A stretch of DNA of 64,000 bases from Semisulcospira habei (Eukaryota; Mollusca; Gastropoda; Semisulcospiridae). How positions within the stretch are numbered: position 1 is the first letter of the stretch; each line of letters starts with the position of its first letter. Location of the stretch: NCBI GenBank assembly GCA_036245525.1, contig BTPG01000004.1:45104482-45168481 (forward strand), given 5' to 3'. The translations under genes and the position numbers were made by a program. Positions 31,440-42,653 of this stretch are shown piece after piece. The notes below the pieces were generated by a model that saw nothing but the letters and a program-made list of their open reading frames with translations, ran no database searches and was not told where the DNA came from.

Positions 31440-31949
31440 GTGAGTGTTCAGCTTTTTCATTGATGGCCTTCTCTTGAACTTTACACCTATCACACAGGGT
31501 ACCCGCCATGTCATAAGTGTGAAGTTTATGAGAATGGCTAGGGGTCATAAACCATAATGATGCTTGAGCCTTTGTGCTAACAGTAGCACAGAAATCATTC
31601 TTTCTTTGTATTTGGTGATAACATTTTACAGTGGAATGCTCTTTACACAGTGAGCCCTGTCACACTACAGAAAGATGTGGATCAAGTAACACAGAATAGC
31701 TTGGCATTTGTATTTCTGGCACTACCCTTAAAGTGTCAGCATCATTCTATCTCCTGATCTGTTCTGTATTTTGAGGGTGATGAAAACATCACTAGTAAGA
31801 TTCAAAATTTGGTAGTCTAAGATAATTCAGTCACTTGTCAAAAGAGAATGTTCTTATGAGCTCCAGATTTTGAGGTCACTAGACAGGCTACCATTTTTAT
31901 GAAACTTCAAATCTCTCAAAGAATTTTCCAGTCATCACGGGCATCCCTT

Positions 31950-32987
31950 AAAGCTGTTCTTAATTGGACGAACTTTTGATTGGCAAACCTAGATCAGAGA
32001 AGATCGGCAATCTTTTGGTTTCCACATCGGGCACACGTATGTTACGCACTCTTACTTACTTAAACAGGATGAGCGTCCATGGTGTTTTGCCTGTGATGAG
32101 CAGTTTTCTGTTTGACACTTTTTGCTGTATTGTGCTGACCTAATTGACACCAGATATAAACACTTCACAGCAGACTCCTTGAAGTTTTGTTCCGGGATGT
32201 TCCCCCGGACAAAATCTTCAATTTTTTGAGAGAATGCAATATTTTTAACAAGATCTGAGCATTCATAGACTATGTGAATTTTTTTATTTGCCCTTTTTGA
32301 GAGTCTGTAGACATTTTAGCCTGAGATTTTTAATCTATATTTACATCTTGTCTTAAGACCTTGCTTTTAGTCTGGCTGACCAGATTTTTACCCATCCCGC
32401 CGTGAGATGGCCTTAGTCGCCTGCTCGGCGTTAAACCCAAATAACTAACTAACTGTTTCTTAATTGAGGTTGAACGAACCTAGGTGAACTTCAGTAAACC
32501 AGGTTTGCCATGGTTCTCTTTCTTAACTGAAGTGCTTGATTTGGCGTACTTACTGTCTGCGAAGGTGTTCAAAATGGCTGCCGCTTCACGACTTGAACGA
32601 TTTTTGTTTTTGTACTCCTTGCAGTAGCAATCTCACAAACAACGTTGCGCCTTCCACAAATCAATAAAAATAGGTCTTGTTCTTCGCACGAGTGAAATAT
32701 CCGCCGTCAGCCATAGTTGTTTGTTTCTGTGACTATCTTCTTATCTCCAACGCAGAAGAGGGTAAAAGTTTTGACCAATCAGAGAAAAGGTTCGCCTTGG
32801 ATCGCTCGACATGTCGCGCGATCTTTTTCCGACAGTGAACTATGGTTTGCCGAGGTTCGTGAACTACTTCAAATTAGGTTCGTCGTATCTTTAGATCGTC
32901 CAATTAAGAACCAACCTGGTTCGCCCGAGATCGTGAACTCTAGATCGTCAGAGTTCATGAACTAAGGTTTGTTTGATTAAGAACGGC
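31950..32987. repeat. Foldback element around a LINE fragment
   Basis: Left-side AAGCTGTTCTTAATTGGACG is mirrored at the right by CGTCCAATTAAGAACC and by ATTAAGAACGGCTTTT near 32987. Internal segments with AACCTAGGTGAAC and GTTCGTGAAC also pair. No transposase is seen. A LINE 3' fragment is nested inside. Confidence 0.5.
31967..32450 (+). mobile_element. LINE 3' fragment, I/Jockey-like
   Basis: Translation gives FHIGHTYVTHSYLLKQDERP, then ADLIDTRYKHF and RECNIFNKI in shifting frames. These match the C-terminal region of I/Jockey-group LINE polymerases from memory. A GGCGTTAAACCCAAATAACT tail with CTAA repeats closes it. TTCTTAATTG occurs on both sides (31957-31966 and 32457-32466), consistent with a 10-bp target duplication. 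Confidence 0.65.
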
Positions 32988-33122
32988 TTTTTATGGACAC
33001 AATTAAGTTTTCATAGCACAACTCCCATATTTGGAAATTTAAACTTTTGGGCTCGAGACTGACAAATTAAGTCAAATCTACTAAGTCTGGTTCACTTAAG
33101 TGATGCAGAGTATGTGTTTCAG

Positions 33123-33198
33123 ACCATGGCAGAGCGTATGGCTGAGAACGCCCATGACCTGTGGGCCAAGAGAAAGAGAGAGGAGCTGGATTCCATTG
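33123..33198 (+). CDS. RyR: Ryanodine receptor exon
   Basis: The acceptor is TTTCAG ending at 33122 and the donor GTAAGA at 33199. The product [20 protein letters not shown], then ELDSIG, matches the RyR helix (MAE-x-(L/M)-AEN-x-H-x-x-W). It ends after one codon base. DIRS copy 3 begins only about 20 bp past the donor. Confidence 0.94.
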
Positions 33199-33699
33199 GT
33201 AAGAAAGGACTTGGTAGTTTGTTTCCTCAAAAACCCTACCGATGGCATTACTATTAAGAAGGTACACTTAGCTTACCGATTTCAGCCTAAGATCCTTTGT
33301 GTGTACCTACACGACAAGGGAAGCAACTCTTAATCAGGTGCTACCAAGCAACCTGAGTAGTCCCCCCCACCCCTTCCACCTATAAGGCCACGTGAGCAGT
33401 TGTGCCTCTCCAGTCTGACGCTTAGTTTCCTAGAGAAAGGATTCATACCGGTTCAGCCTTTGATCTCCTTTGGCTTTGGTGTTTTGGTTCTCTTCCATAG
33501 CTGTGCCTGCCGTCCTCACTTTGGCTATGACGAGGTAAGGCCTTGAGTAATGCCTCAAGCAGCTGTCATGAAAGGTTTAACAGGCTCTGGCATTACCCAT
33601 GGAGTTTACGACTTTGCTACGATTTATCAGGGTGCAGTCGTGAGGTCGTTCCGCGTGGCCTTTCGTTAGTGGCTGCATGTAGTTGTCGGTTCATCCTGC

Positions 33700-34096
33700 A
33701 CTTTGTGGTTGCAGTATGCAAGTTCGAACCTGTCGAAAGTGTAAGGGCTGCCAGTGGCCCAGCGACACACATGTACTGTGCCTCACTTGCTCCGGCTGCT
33801 CTTCTGCCCGGCCTTGCGACACGTGTGCCTCCTGGAGCGAACAGCAGTGGTCACAGCTATGGGGCTTCTACCGGAGGGAGCGACCGGTTGCCACCCGGAA
33901 TCCCCTGCGTGATCTGAGTGCAGTCAGTTGGCAGAAGACCCTTTACCTGCCCCCACGCCGCCGGGCCCCCTGGACGCAGACGTGCGATATCCGACATTTT
34001 GGGGCTGTCCTCTCGCCAGGCCCAGCCAACCTTTCCTGGCTCCGTCATCTCTCCCCAACTGCTCGAATAAAAAGCATGGTCGGCGATACCTCGTGA
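33700..34096 (+). pseudogene. DIRS copy 3 Gag-like N-terminal part with Cys-rich module
   Basis: The frame at 33683-34096 carries QVRTCRKCKGCQWPSD, then CLTCSGC, CDTC and WSQLWGFYRRERP. This is the same module and spacing as copy 2, with an extra cysteine (KGC). The frame loses similarity downstream, where copy 2 is Pro/Arg-rich. Confidence 0.68.
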
Positions 34097-34949
34097 CGTC
34101 CCCCTCCACTAGAGGTAGCCATAGGGGTGAGGGTTCCTCTCCCAGCTCGAGATGAGGGCGCGACCGGATGGCCGTAGTCAACAGCATGCGCCGGCCCATG
34201 TCCAAATCCCGTACCTGGCGATGCTCCAGTTCTGGGATGGTTGCAGTTTCTCGGCACCCCGTGTCCTCCCTCCCGGGCCACCAACTGCCTTGATCCTCGT
34301 CAGCGTCTAGCAGCACTTCAGCGTCATGGCTCCTGTCCTATGGGCATACCCCTTCTTCGCCAGCCTGCCGCCCTTCCTCTGGATATCGGCGTTCAGGCCC
34401 CTGTCGGCTTTACTCCCCGCCCCGCCGTAGCCGCCACAGCGTTACCTCTCCTCCCCACGGGCAGTACCGCAGGCGGCGGTTCTTTGCTTTCGCCCCAGGT
34501 GTGCGAACCCTCAGGCGCACTCTCCCCCGGCGTCCTTGGTTGAGCGTCGTAGCCGGGGGACACACTGCATTGAGTCCACCTCCCTCCCACCCCCCACCCC
34601 TTCCTTCCCCGGCGTTCGACTCTTCCGCGAGTTCACGGGGACCCCCCTCAGCGCGGCCCACGGTCCTCTACACACTCCCCGCGGAACTGGACTCCTTCTC
34701 GCCAGGCACCCTCAGCTGACAGCAGCTTTGCCCCGGCCCGCGAGGGGGGGGGGAGGGTGGGGGGGGAGGGGTCCCACTTTGGTGGAGGCCCTCAGCATCC
34801 ACCCGGAGGACTCAGCATCGGCACTGTTCTCGCGGGATTATCCCTCGTTGGCTTCGAGTACCACCCCAGGCCGGCGCTCGCCTCCCTCGGCGTCGACACT
34901 TGCCTCAGACGGCAGACTAAACGCTCGCTCGGCACCCAGTGAATGGAGG

Positions 34950-37404
34950 CATCTAGTAAATTGGACGAGGCCGCTAGGCTGATTTTTGGCATCCTGCCGC
35001 TGGACGTGTGCCCACCATCACCCCCGTTCAAGAGGAGGACCTTGGCCTTGGTCAATGCACACCACCAGGCCAAGAAGTTCAAGTCGCTTCCTCAGCCCCC
35101 CAGATTTCAAGACCTTACCTAAGCATTTAACACTCATCTTCGGCAGGGTAAGCTGGAGGACAAGCACTTTTTCTCGTCCGGAGGATGTGGATCTCCGTTT
35201 CCAACAGCATTGATACTCGGGCATTCCCAGTCCTTCCTTTGCTCTATTTGGCTCTCGACGTCGGGGCAGAGTTATGGGCTGGAGACAAAGTAGCGGTCCG
35301 GAGAGGGATGCCACCTGGTCTTGATAAGACGGCGGTCTTGATCCGGAATACCCTGGCATGCTGGTTTCCTCGAGCTGGCAATGCAGGCGTTGGTACAGTG
35401 TGCAGAGGAGGACTCAGAACGCTCTAGGTCTTCTCATCTCTGTGACATCTGCACAGTAGCAGTGGCCGCTAATCGGGCAGCGTACCATGCCTCAGTAAAC
35501 GCCTTGGCGGCGGCGGTGAACTGTGACCTCATGCGCCGGGATAGCGTCCTCAGGGGTTGCTCAGACATGCCCCCTGTGGTCAAGGCTCAGCTTCGCCAAG
35601 CTCAGATCTGGAGGCCCCCTTCTTTTTGGACCAATGTGGCAGACAGTAAAAGAGTTGGCCAAGGACCTGTGGCCCAGCGCCCCTCGGATGGACCTCGCTC
35701 AGTTTCAGGCTTCCTGCAAGACCGTGGGTCGTGCCCTGTGGAACTTCAGACCCACCTTTCGACCTGCTGCCGGGCGCTCCTCTAAGTCCAGTAGACAGCC
35801 ACTCTTCGGTCGCCCCGGCCACCACTCTTTGGTCACCCTGGCCACCGCCCCCTCTTGGCCCAGGAATGCCCGGGAGGGAGGGCCCAGTGACTCGCGCCCG
35901 TTGCTGCCCCTGCCGATGTCAGGGTCTCCAGAAGGCGGGAGGCTTGCTCTGCACAGTGACGAGTGGCAGTCGTTGCTGCCGGACGACCCGTGGATCCTCT
36001 GAACTGTCACGGAAGGGCTGCGTATCACGTTCCAACAACCCCCTCCATTGAGACGCACCCCATTGTGGACTCGGGTCCCTGCAGACCCCCTCAAAGCAGA
36101 GGCGCTTCAGGATGAGATAGCCTTACTCTAAAAGGCCACGGAGGTGGCTACTCGCCTTCTACAGCCACCTATTTGTGGTCCCAAAGCCCGACGGCAGGTG
36201 GCACCCAGTCATATACCTGTCAGCTCCAAACAAGTACATTTCGGCCCCACCTTTATGCATGGAGACGGCGAGGGCATTAAGGGCCACTGTTGAGCCCATG
36301 GACTTTGCCATCAGCCTCGATCTCGCGGACGCGTACTTCCACGTTCCCGTGCTCCCGTCGGCGTGACACTACCTGTGCTTCACCTTTCGAGGAGTGGTCT
36401 ACCAATTCTGGGCTCTCCCCTTCGGTCTGAATCTCATCCCCTGGGTTTTTTCGAGGATCGTGGATGCAGTGATGGCCAAGGCCAGGCAGACTTCTTCCAG
36501 CCCCTCCTCCAACTATCTGGACGATTTCCTGCTCTGGAATCAGGACGCCTCCTCCCTGGAGAGAGACAGAGACACACTGCTGGAGCTTCTACAACAGCTG
36601 GGTTTCATGGTCAACAGTGGAAAGTTGGACCTCTCGCAGTCCCGCATGTTCGTTCACTTGAGCATGGAATTCTTGACCGACCTCAACAGAGTGAGGCTGC
36701 CAGAGGAACTCATCCTGAAATTGGCGGAGCTAGCCTGTCAAGTGTCCCTTGTGGAGGCCGTTCTGGCCAGGGTATTGCTTCAGCTGCTGGGCCTCCTGAA
36801 CGCAGCAGCGGATCTCTTACCCCTCGTGCCCACTTCAACTGCACCTGCTGGTCCATTGGCGGCCATCCTCAGGCGACTTGGGAGCCTGGGTTCCAGTTCC
36901 TACCATGATAAAAGCTCTCCTCCAGCGATGGACTGACCTGACTTGGCTGAAGACGGGTGTACGCCTCTTCTCTCCTCCTCTCCTGCTCGCAGATTTCACT
37001 GCGACCTCGGGCCGGTGGCCGCCAGACCTCTCGGACAAACACATCAACTGGCTGGAGTTGAAGGCTGTATGACTGGCACTAATCAACTGGGAGTCAACTC
37101 TCTGGAACCAACAGGTGCTGGTCCTGTCCGACAACTCGACGGTGGTGGCTTACATCCAGAAGCAGGGGGGTACGTGCTCGCCAATGCTCTGCATGCTCCT
37201 GTATCAGTTGATGCTGTGGTGCAGAGACCGCAGAATCTCTCTAATGGCTCGTTCTGGCAGATTCGCTGTTGCGACAGGGTCAGCTCCTCCACACCGAGTG
37301 GTCTCTCAGCCCAGAGATTTTCAGAATGATCTGTATGCGATGGGAGACTCCCATGATCGACCTGTTCATGATGAGATGGACCAGGCAGCTGCAAAAATTT
37401 TTGC
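34950..37404 (+). pseudogene. DIRS copy 3 Gag tail, reverse transcriptase and partial RNase H
   Basis: The segments are KLDEAARLIFGILPLDVCPP, MDLAQFQASCKTVGRALWNF, the RT start MVPKPDGRWHPVIYLS, AISLDLADAYFHVPVLP, VYQFWALPFGLNLIPWVFS, SSNYLDDFLLWNQD and the RNase H pieces NWLELKAV and LSDNSTVVAYIQKQGG. Stops (for example 36001-36003 and near 36130) and frameshifts are frequent. The YLDD box itself is intact. Confidence 0.82.
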
Positions 37405-37440
37405 TCTTGCCGGAAGTATCCCGGACCTCTTTCTCAACAT

Positions 37441-37742
37441 AACTGTATTTTTTCGAAAAATACCTATCGATGGCATTGCTCAAAGCCCTCCCACCAGCCC
37501 CACTTGCTGCCAGTAAGCTAAAAGTAAGACTGGAGAGGCTCCACTGCCCACGTGGCCTTATAGGTTTTGGGGAGGCTACTCAGGTTGCGTGGTAGCACCT
37601 GATTAAGAGTTGCTTCCCTTGTCGTGTAGGTGCACACAAAGGATCTTAGGCTGAAATCGGTAAGCTAAGTGTCCCTTCCTAATAGTAATGCCATCGGGGT
37701 TTTCGAAAAAAAAATACATTTTTGAGAAAAATACATTTATGT
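37441..37742. repeat. DIRS copy 3 right inverted terminal repeat with half of the complementary region
   Basis: TTTTTCGAAAAATACCTATCG begins the remaining half of the internal complementary region. The terminal repeat runs to AATGCCATCGGGGTTTTCG and ends near 37742. The left arm is at 33218-33440. Confidence 0.78.
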
Positions 37743-37788
37743 TGTTTTTTTATTTGCAACTCTGTAATAGACTTTTTGTAACTGTAGG

Positions 37789-38001
37789 TTAACCCATTTA
37801 GCCCTTAGTCCCTACAGCAGGAGATGGATTGACCATGATAATTCGAGGGTAGTGCCAGATTAGCTTGGTGCCTCCTGAACCAAGCTAATCTGGCACTACC
37901 CTTAAATTATCATGGTCAATCCATCTCCTGCAACTGGTACATAGTTGTTAGGCAAGACCTCCTAAATTTGAGAAATGGGATCTTGAGGCTAAAAGGGTTA
38001 A
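37789..38001. repeat. Hairpin element, TTAA family A, copy 10 (reference copy)
   Basis: This is the best-preserved copy. It runs from TTAACCCATTTAGCCC (37789) to GGCTAAAAGGGTTAA (38001), with terminal inverted repeats, TTAA flanks and a central hairpin TAGCTTGGTGCC...ACCAAGCTA. The length is 213 bp with no ORF. The layout fits a piggyBac-type miniature element. Confidence 0.85.
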
Positions 38002-38046
38002 AAAAAAAAAAGGGGGCGTTTGTTAGCTTCAATTATATTTTGCCAT

Positions 38047-38133
38047 TACTTACTTATGCCTGTCACCCCTCCCAGGGTATAGGCCGTCGATGAGAGACCA
38101 CCAGCGACTCCTGTCCTGTGCTTCTCCTTCGAT
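38047..38133 (-). mobile_element. 3' fragment of the RTE-like LINE
   Basis: The reverse complement matches the last roughly 85 bp of the LINE at 19645-22947 (GAAGGAGAAGCACAGGACAG, GACGGCCTATACCC). It is flanked by TTTTGCCAT at 38038-38046 and 38134-38142, a 9-bp target duplication. The extreme 5' truncation is typical of LINE insertions. Confidence 0.88.
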
Positions 38134-38142
38134 TTTTGCCAT

Positions 38143-39033
38143 GTCTCTGTGATTATCATTATGTTCCTGTATTTCTCAATTTATGTTTCAAATACTTGTG
38201 TTAGTCGTGTCATTTCTAGAATATGGGTACGTTTCCCTACGTATCGCTCCCGGTTTAGTGCTAACCCAAACAAACCCTTAGCCATCGAAACACTTACGTT
38301 ATAGCGTTGTGCTCGTTGCCGTCTATAGACGAGTCACTAGTATTCTAGCGTTGTGTTTGTACAAAAATCACATGATGCACAGCTATCGGTCTAAGAGAAG
38401 CAACCACCAACCATTTCTAAGTTATCTGGAAGTGAATGCCCTTGTCGGATGGTGTCAGAACAAGGCCAAAGTAGTCGACAACGTGCCGTGGATCATCTCC
38501 GACAATGAGCTTATTCGATCCTCATGAGCGCGGTTTCAACAGTGATTTTTAGCTCGTAATATTGTGATTCAAGAAGAGACGGTTATCTTGTGTGATTTCT
38601 TTGCTTGTGGAATACATTTTCCTGCCATGTTGGTGAGTAAATCTGGGTTTTTCGTTGCATGTGCTTACACTGTTGCTACCAAAACCACGTTTCTCATTTT
38701 TTGCTCCACCATGTTTGTTCTGTTGCATAATAATCAAATTGTTTCGACTTCCCACTAAACCGATGCACAAACACTTACAGTTTTGAAAAGTGCTTTTAAT
38801 GCTCTTTCCAATGATACCCAATTTATCTATGGTTCTTACCTTGGGAGGCTGTGAAAATTAATTCAATCTATCCCAAAAATGTATGTCAGCAGGGAACACA
38901 CATCCTTTTTCCTGCTACGTCTGCAGGGAACTGACTCGCTGAAAATGTTACGTAGGGAAAGAGTTAATACATGGAGGCCTGAAGTTTTAATTCCCAATAG
39001 GAATTTGTCTTGAAAACAGCAACAGTTTCGAAG
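38143..39033. other. Intron segment without recognised feature
   Basis: Only short unsupported ORFs are present. AT-rich intron sequence with no exon, palindrome or repeat that I can match elsewhere. Confidence 0.5.
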
Positions 39034-39107
39034 ACGCATTGACCATGATAGTTCAAGGTTGGTGCCAGGACAGCTTGGCGCCTTGAACTATCATGGTTGA
39101 TCTGTAT
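39034..39107. repeat. Hairpin element, TTAA family A, copy 11 (half deleted)
   Basis: The left arm TTGACCATGATAGTTCAAGG runs to CTTGGCGCC and then directly to the outer right arm TTGAACTATCATGGTTGA, so the inner right stem is missing. Confidence 0.68.
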
Positions 39108-39175
39108 CTTGTTGAAGGGTGTCAGGGCTGAATGGCTGAACTGATTAAAACATAACAATGGCTGTGTGTGTTCAG

Positions 39176-39299
39176 GTGGTGGTGTGCACCCTCAGCTGGT
39201 GCCCTACGACATCCTGACAGACCGTGAACGCAAGAAAACCCGTGAGCACGCACAGGAACTCCTTCGATTCCTCCAGTTCCTTGGGTTCAGAATCTCTAG
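39176..39299 (+). CDS. RyR: Ryanodine receptor exon
   Basis: The acceptor is GTGTTCAG ending at 39175 and the donor GTTTGT at 39300. The product GGGVHPQLVPYDILTDRERK, then HAQELLRFLQFLGFRISR, matches RyR (HP-x-LVPYD-x-L and AQELL-x-FLQ). Its phase 1 start fits the exon at 33123; its phase 2 end fits the next exon. Confidence 0.95.
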
Positions 39300-39342
39300 G
39301 TTTGTCATGGTCACTTCCTTTGTCACTGTGAAATTCTTGTAC

Positions 39343-39680
39343 AGTAGAACCTGTTTTGAGCAGCCCCTGTGAAGAAAAGTGTCTTATTAGACAGGTGCTC
39401 TCTCCAGAGATGTCTTGAAGGGCAAAAAAGTGGCACCTGTCAGTAAAGACCATCATTCAGATGGCTATAGCCACCTAAATGATGGTCTGTAACGACCGGC
39501 AAACTATCTGCTGTAACTACAGAACTGCTGTCATTTGAAAGTCTTTTCTGCAAAGCACTTCACAGGAGACCGAGGCATCGTGATAGCACAACACCCCTTT
39601 CCTGTGTACAGCAAAACCTGTTCTGAGCAGCTTGTCATTAATGACCATCATTTAGGTGGCTATTGTCACCTGAATGATTT
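39343..39680. repeat. Dispersed repeat, ACAGTAGAACCTG type
   Basis: This starts TACAGTAGAACCTGTTTTGA and contains GAGATGTCTTGAAGGGCAAA and ACCATCATTCAGATGG. A second partial unit starts GTACAGCAAAACCTGTTCTG near 39606. Related pieces are at 7740-7885, 8101-8165, 44464-44522 and 52565-52739. It is probably a DNA-transposon remnant with TACAG-type ends. Confidence 0.5.
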
Positions 39681-39684
39681 TTCT

Positions 39685-39896
39685 TTAACCCTTTTTGCCC
39701 CGGATCCCTTAGGCAGGAGATGGCTTGACCATGATAATTCAAGGGTAGTGCCAGATTAGCTTGGCGCCTTCAGGCGCCAAGCTAATCTGGCACTACCCTT
39801 GAATTATCATGGTCAAGCCATCTCCTGCAACTGGAACATAGTCGTTAGGCAACACCTCCAAATTTGAGAAATGGGACCTTGGGGCTAAAAGGGTTC
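39685..39896. repeat. Hairpin element, TTAA family A, copy 12
   Basis: The core GGCGCCTTCAGGCGCC with its flanking arms is a perfect or near-perfect inverted repeat of more than 100 bp. The left edge is TTAACCC; the right edge is GGGTTCA. Confidence 0.82.
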
Positions 39897-40140
39897 ATGA
39901 CAGGTGATGCTTTTTACTCTTGAAGACTTTAAGGCCTTTTTTTTTTCGCTTGCAGAAGAAAGGTGGTTTCTCATAACTGATTCTTTAACTGAATTATGTG
40001 ATATTCAAGACATGGCATCCAAAAGCCTTGCATAAATTTGACATCTTGGTTGGCGTTATAACTAGTTTAATCTTACTGCTCTATGATAAATATCCTGTTC
40101 AAGAAACATTCTTGTAATATTTCTGACAGACGTGTAAGCA

Positions 40141-40433
40141 TTTACCCACTATCTGTCGCTAGCGTGTTTCTTCGAGGTGATTCCTTAATTCAGGAATCAC
40201 GTCTGCAAAACATGCTGCTGACAGCCAAAAGGGTTAACCCATTTACCTCAACGCACTACAGCAGGAGATTGATGAACCATGATAATTCAAAGGTAGTGCC
40301 AGATGAGTTTGGCGCCGATGGTGCCAAGCTAACCTGGCACTATCCTTGAATTATCGTGGTTCATCCATCTTTTGCAACTGATATATAGTCGTCCAAAATG
40401 TGGGAAATGCGGCCATGTGATTAAATGTGTTAA
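40141..40433. repeat. Adjacent TTAA elements: family C, then family A copy 13
   Basis: A family C hairpin (40141-40237, centre ATTCCTTAATTCAGGAAT) ends in GGGTTAA. The same TTAA begins a family A copy that ends TTAA at 40433. Sharing one TTAA suggests one element inserted at the edge of the other. Confidence 0.7.
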
Positions 40434-40649
40434 CACACAAGTTGAAGCATGGTTGCATTGACATACACACGAATGTACATTAACACTGATACTGGCATCA
40501 GAAGATGTCTCTGACTAAACACTGGTCTCAGAAGATGCTGCCAGAGCATGCAGTTGCTACATACACGCACACACATTCACACAAGCACTTGCCCATTTTC
40601 TTCTCTATGGTGCATGGACATTATCATTTGTTTCTATAATTTGTCTCAA

Positions 40650-40746
40650 TTAACCCCTGACTGCTACTGATACCGATCAACGAAAATGTCGTGTAGTTAC
40701 ATGTCTTTTCTGCCAAGCAGTATTGTCAGTAACAGACAAGGGGTTC
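40650..40746. repeat. TTAA-bounded palindromic repeat, family B, copy 2
   Basis: TTAACCCCTGACTGCTACTG pairs with a right arm CAGTAACAGACAAGGGGTTC. The stem is more decayed than at 5076. Confidence 0.6.
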
Positions 40747-41214
40747 AGTTTGTTCAACATCAGCTTATGATCACTGATTTATTATACGCTTTGGCGTTAA
40801 TTTCCAACCTTCGGTGTGTTTTTTTGTAATGGTGCATTTACGAGACTTCTTTTGCTGTGTTGTTTGGATTACATGTAAATTTGTTTGATGAGCATTTTAT
40901 ATTATTGGCATTATTCTTGGGATTTACTGTTTTGAACTGCAACATTTCATTTGTCTGCATTTTTTTTATCAGTCTTGTGTTGGGAGCATGAAAGCAAAGT
41001 TGTCAATAGACGTTTGGAAATCAAATATGCATGTGTTTAGATAAAAGCAGTGGATTGAAAAGCCTGGACAAACAAGCATGTTTTTCTGGGCTTTTACTCC
41101 ACTGTTTTTGTTGAAACGCATTCGGTTTTGAGGTACTTCTGCTTCCCATTCTGCGTCTGAAATGTCCATTATATACTGTTTATGTCACACGTCATTGAGA
41201 ACGCCTGCTAGCCT

Positions 41215-41426
41215 TTAACTCATTGTGTCCCAGGTACAAAATACCCACATTTTGGAGTTGTCCTTCAAGGACTGCATTACAATGAACAAGACAGATTGAC
41301 CATGATAGTTCAAGAGGGATGCCAGAATAGCTTGGTGCCTGTGGGCGCCAAGCTATCCTAGCACCACCCTTGAACTATCATGGTCCATCTATATCTTGCT
41401 GTGATGTGTCGGGACTGAATGAGTTG
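41215..41426. repeat. Hairpin element, TTAA family A, copy 14
   Basis: The left edge is TTAACTCATTGTGTCCC and the right edge GGACTGAATGAGTTGA. The core is GCCAGAATAGCTTGGTGCC against GGCGCCAAGCTATCCTAGC. Confidence 0.76.
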
Positions 41427-41858
41427 AGGAAACAGATTTAAATGAAGTAAGCATAAGTCATACGTCGTCAAGAGAACCTGTTCCCTGCTTGTGTGCTCTT
41501 GAGGATGTATGTCTGTTGCAGACGAATGGTTTTCACTGTAGTTGTGTATTCACAGTGTATGTGTTGCTTATGCGGTGTTGTTTTCTCTTCTCTTTTTCTC
41601 TTTTTCCGTGGTCTCCCCTTGGTTGTCCCTGGTGGCTCGTCTGTTTGGTTTGCCATGCATGATTCGGTGGCTGGTGTTGTCGCCTTTCGTCCGCACTGGG
41701 CAATCACTCAACTGCACTACCACCAAAAACGGCCACCTTGAATCATGAACTACCGTCACAACTTACTGGCACAAACCAACTACCACCACCACTTGGTACT
41801 ACTGCATACCACCAACAACAACTGTCGTATGCCCACACCTGCCGACCACCCACTGCAG

Positions 41859-42099
41859 TGGTGACATGGGCTTGGAGCGGCGGCGTGAATCTGCTTCCAG
41901 GGGTAGCCGCGAGTCAGAAGCTGACAGTGGTGTGGGTGTGTCCGCCACCGAGCGTCGCTTTGCCTACAGCCTGCTGGAGAAACTGCTGGAGTACCTGGAC
42001 AACGCCTCTGTCAACATGCAGCAGATGCGCCCGTCCTCACGATTCTCACGCAGAGAGAGCTACTCCACCGCCACGGAGGACGTCAAGTTCTTTGGAAAG
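41859..42099 (+). CDS. RyR: Ryanodine receptor exon, two possible acceptors
   Basis: The first acceptor is CACTGCAG ending at 41858. A second, CTTCCAG, ends at 41900. Both keep the phase and differ by 14 codons (the 42 bp from 41859 to 41900). The donor is GTTGGA at 42100. The conserved part is ATERRFAYSLLEKLLEYLDN and EDVKFFGK, where RyR proteins have an EKRFA helix and (I/V)KFF. The start (RRRESASRGSRESEADSG) and the middle (SSRFSRRESYSTA) are Ser/Arg-rich and diverge from the family as I know it. They carry several R-R-x-S type motifs. Confidence 0.88.
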
Positions 42100-42134
42100 G
42101 TTGGATTGTATTCATGTTTCTGTGTGTGCGGAGA

Positions 42135-42300
42135 CAATCTCAAGGAAGAAAGAGACATGCTTAGAAAGGACAGGTTCAACACAACTTATTACATTTTTGG
42201 GTTTTAACATGAAAATTTAATAAATTATGTTGTACTTGTCCTTTCTAAGCTTGTTTCTTTCCTTCTTGGGTTTTTCTCCACACAAAATAAGCATTCTTTT
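42135..42300. repeat. Foldback repeat just downstream of an RyR exon
   Basis: CATGCTTAGAAAGGACAGGT and ACTTGTCCTTTCTAAGCTTG are inverted arms around an AT-rich loop, with further pairing of AAGGAAGAAAGAGAC and GTTTCTTTCCTTC. A single arm of the same family is at 61255-61360 (GTTGTACCCGTCTTTTCTAA). Confidence 0.65.
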
Positions 42301-42653
42301 CACAATAAACATGTGGACAAGATTACATTGCACTGCTTATCTTTCAGAGGTGGGAATTTAAATTTAATGCATCTCTAAAAAAAAAGATAAGTGATGCATT
42401 TTACAATTTTGAAAAAAATAATACTAACCATGTTTCTTTCTTTCTTAGGATTTATTTTTGCAATTCACACACGCTTGGCAGTGTCTGGATTTTGTTTGGG
42501 AGAGGGAAAGGTTTCAAGGAATGTGCTAATCCCTTTCCTGTTGTGCCAGGCTCTTAGACTGTAAGCCTTAAAGTCACGACAAGCAGACATATCTTCAACA
42601 GTTTTGTTAGGTCCATAACCACAGACCAGCTCGTCAGCATTTGATTAACCCTC

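Larger units (their letters stand above)
33218..37742 (+). mobile_element. DIRS-like retrotransposon, copy 3, 3' part deleted
   Basis: Left and right inverted repeats are present and match each other (TAAGAGTTGCTTCCCTTGTC at the right is the complement of the left near 33320). Gag-like, reverse transcriptase and part of RNase H follow. At 37404-37440 the element jumps from the methyltransferase-like region into the second half of the complementary region and right repeat, so the whole recombinase is missing. It carries many stops and is dead. It lies in the intron just after the exon at 33123. Confidence 0.88.

Noticed and set aside
31620..31770. Another family A hairpin copy
   Set aside because: Only fragments (ATAGCTTGGCA, CTGGCACTACCCTTAAAG) remain; too decayed to define.
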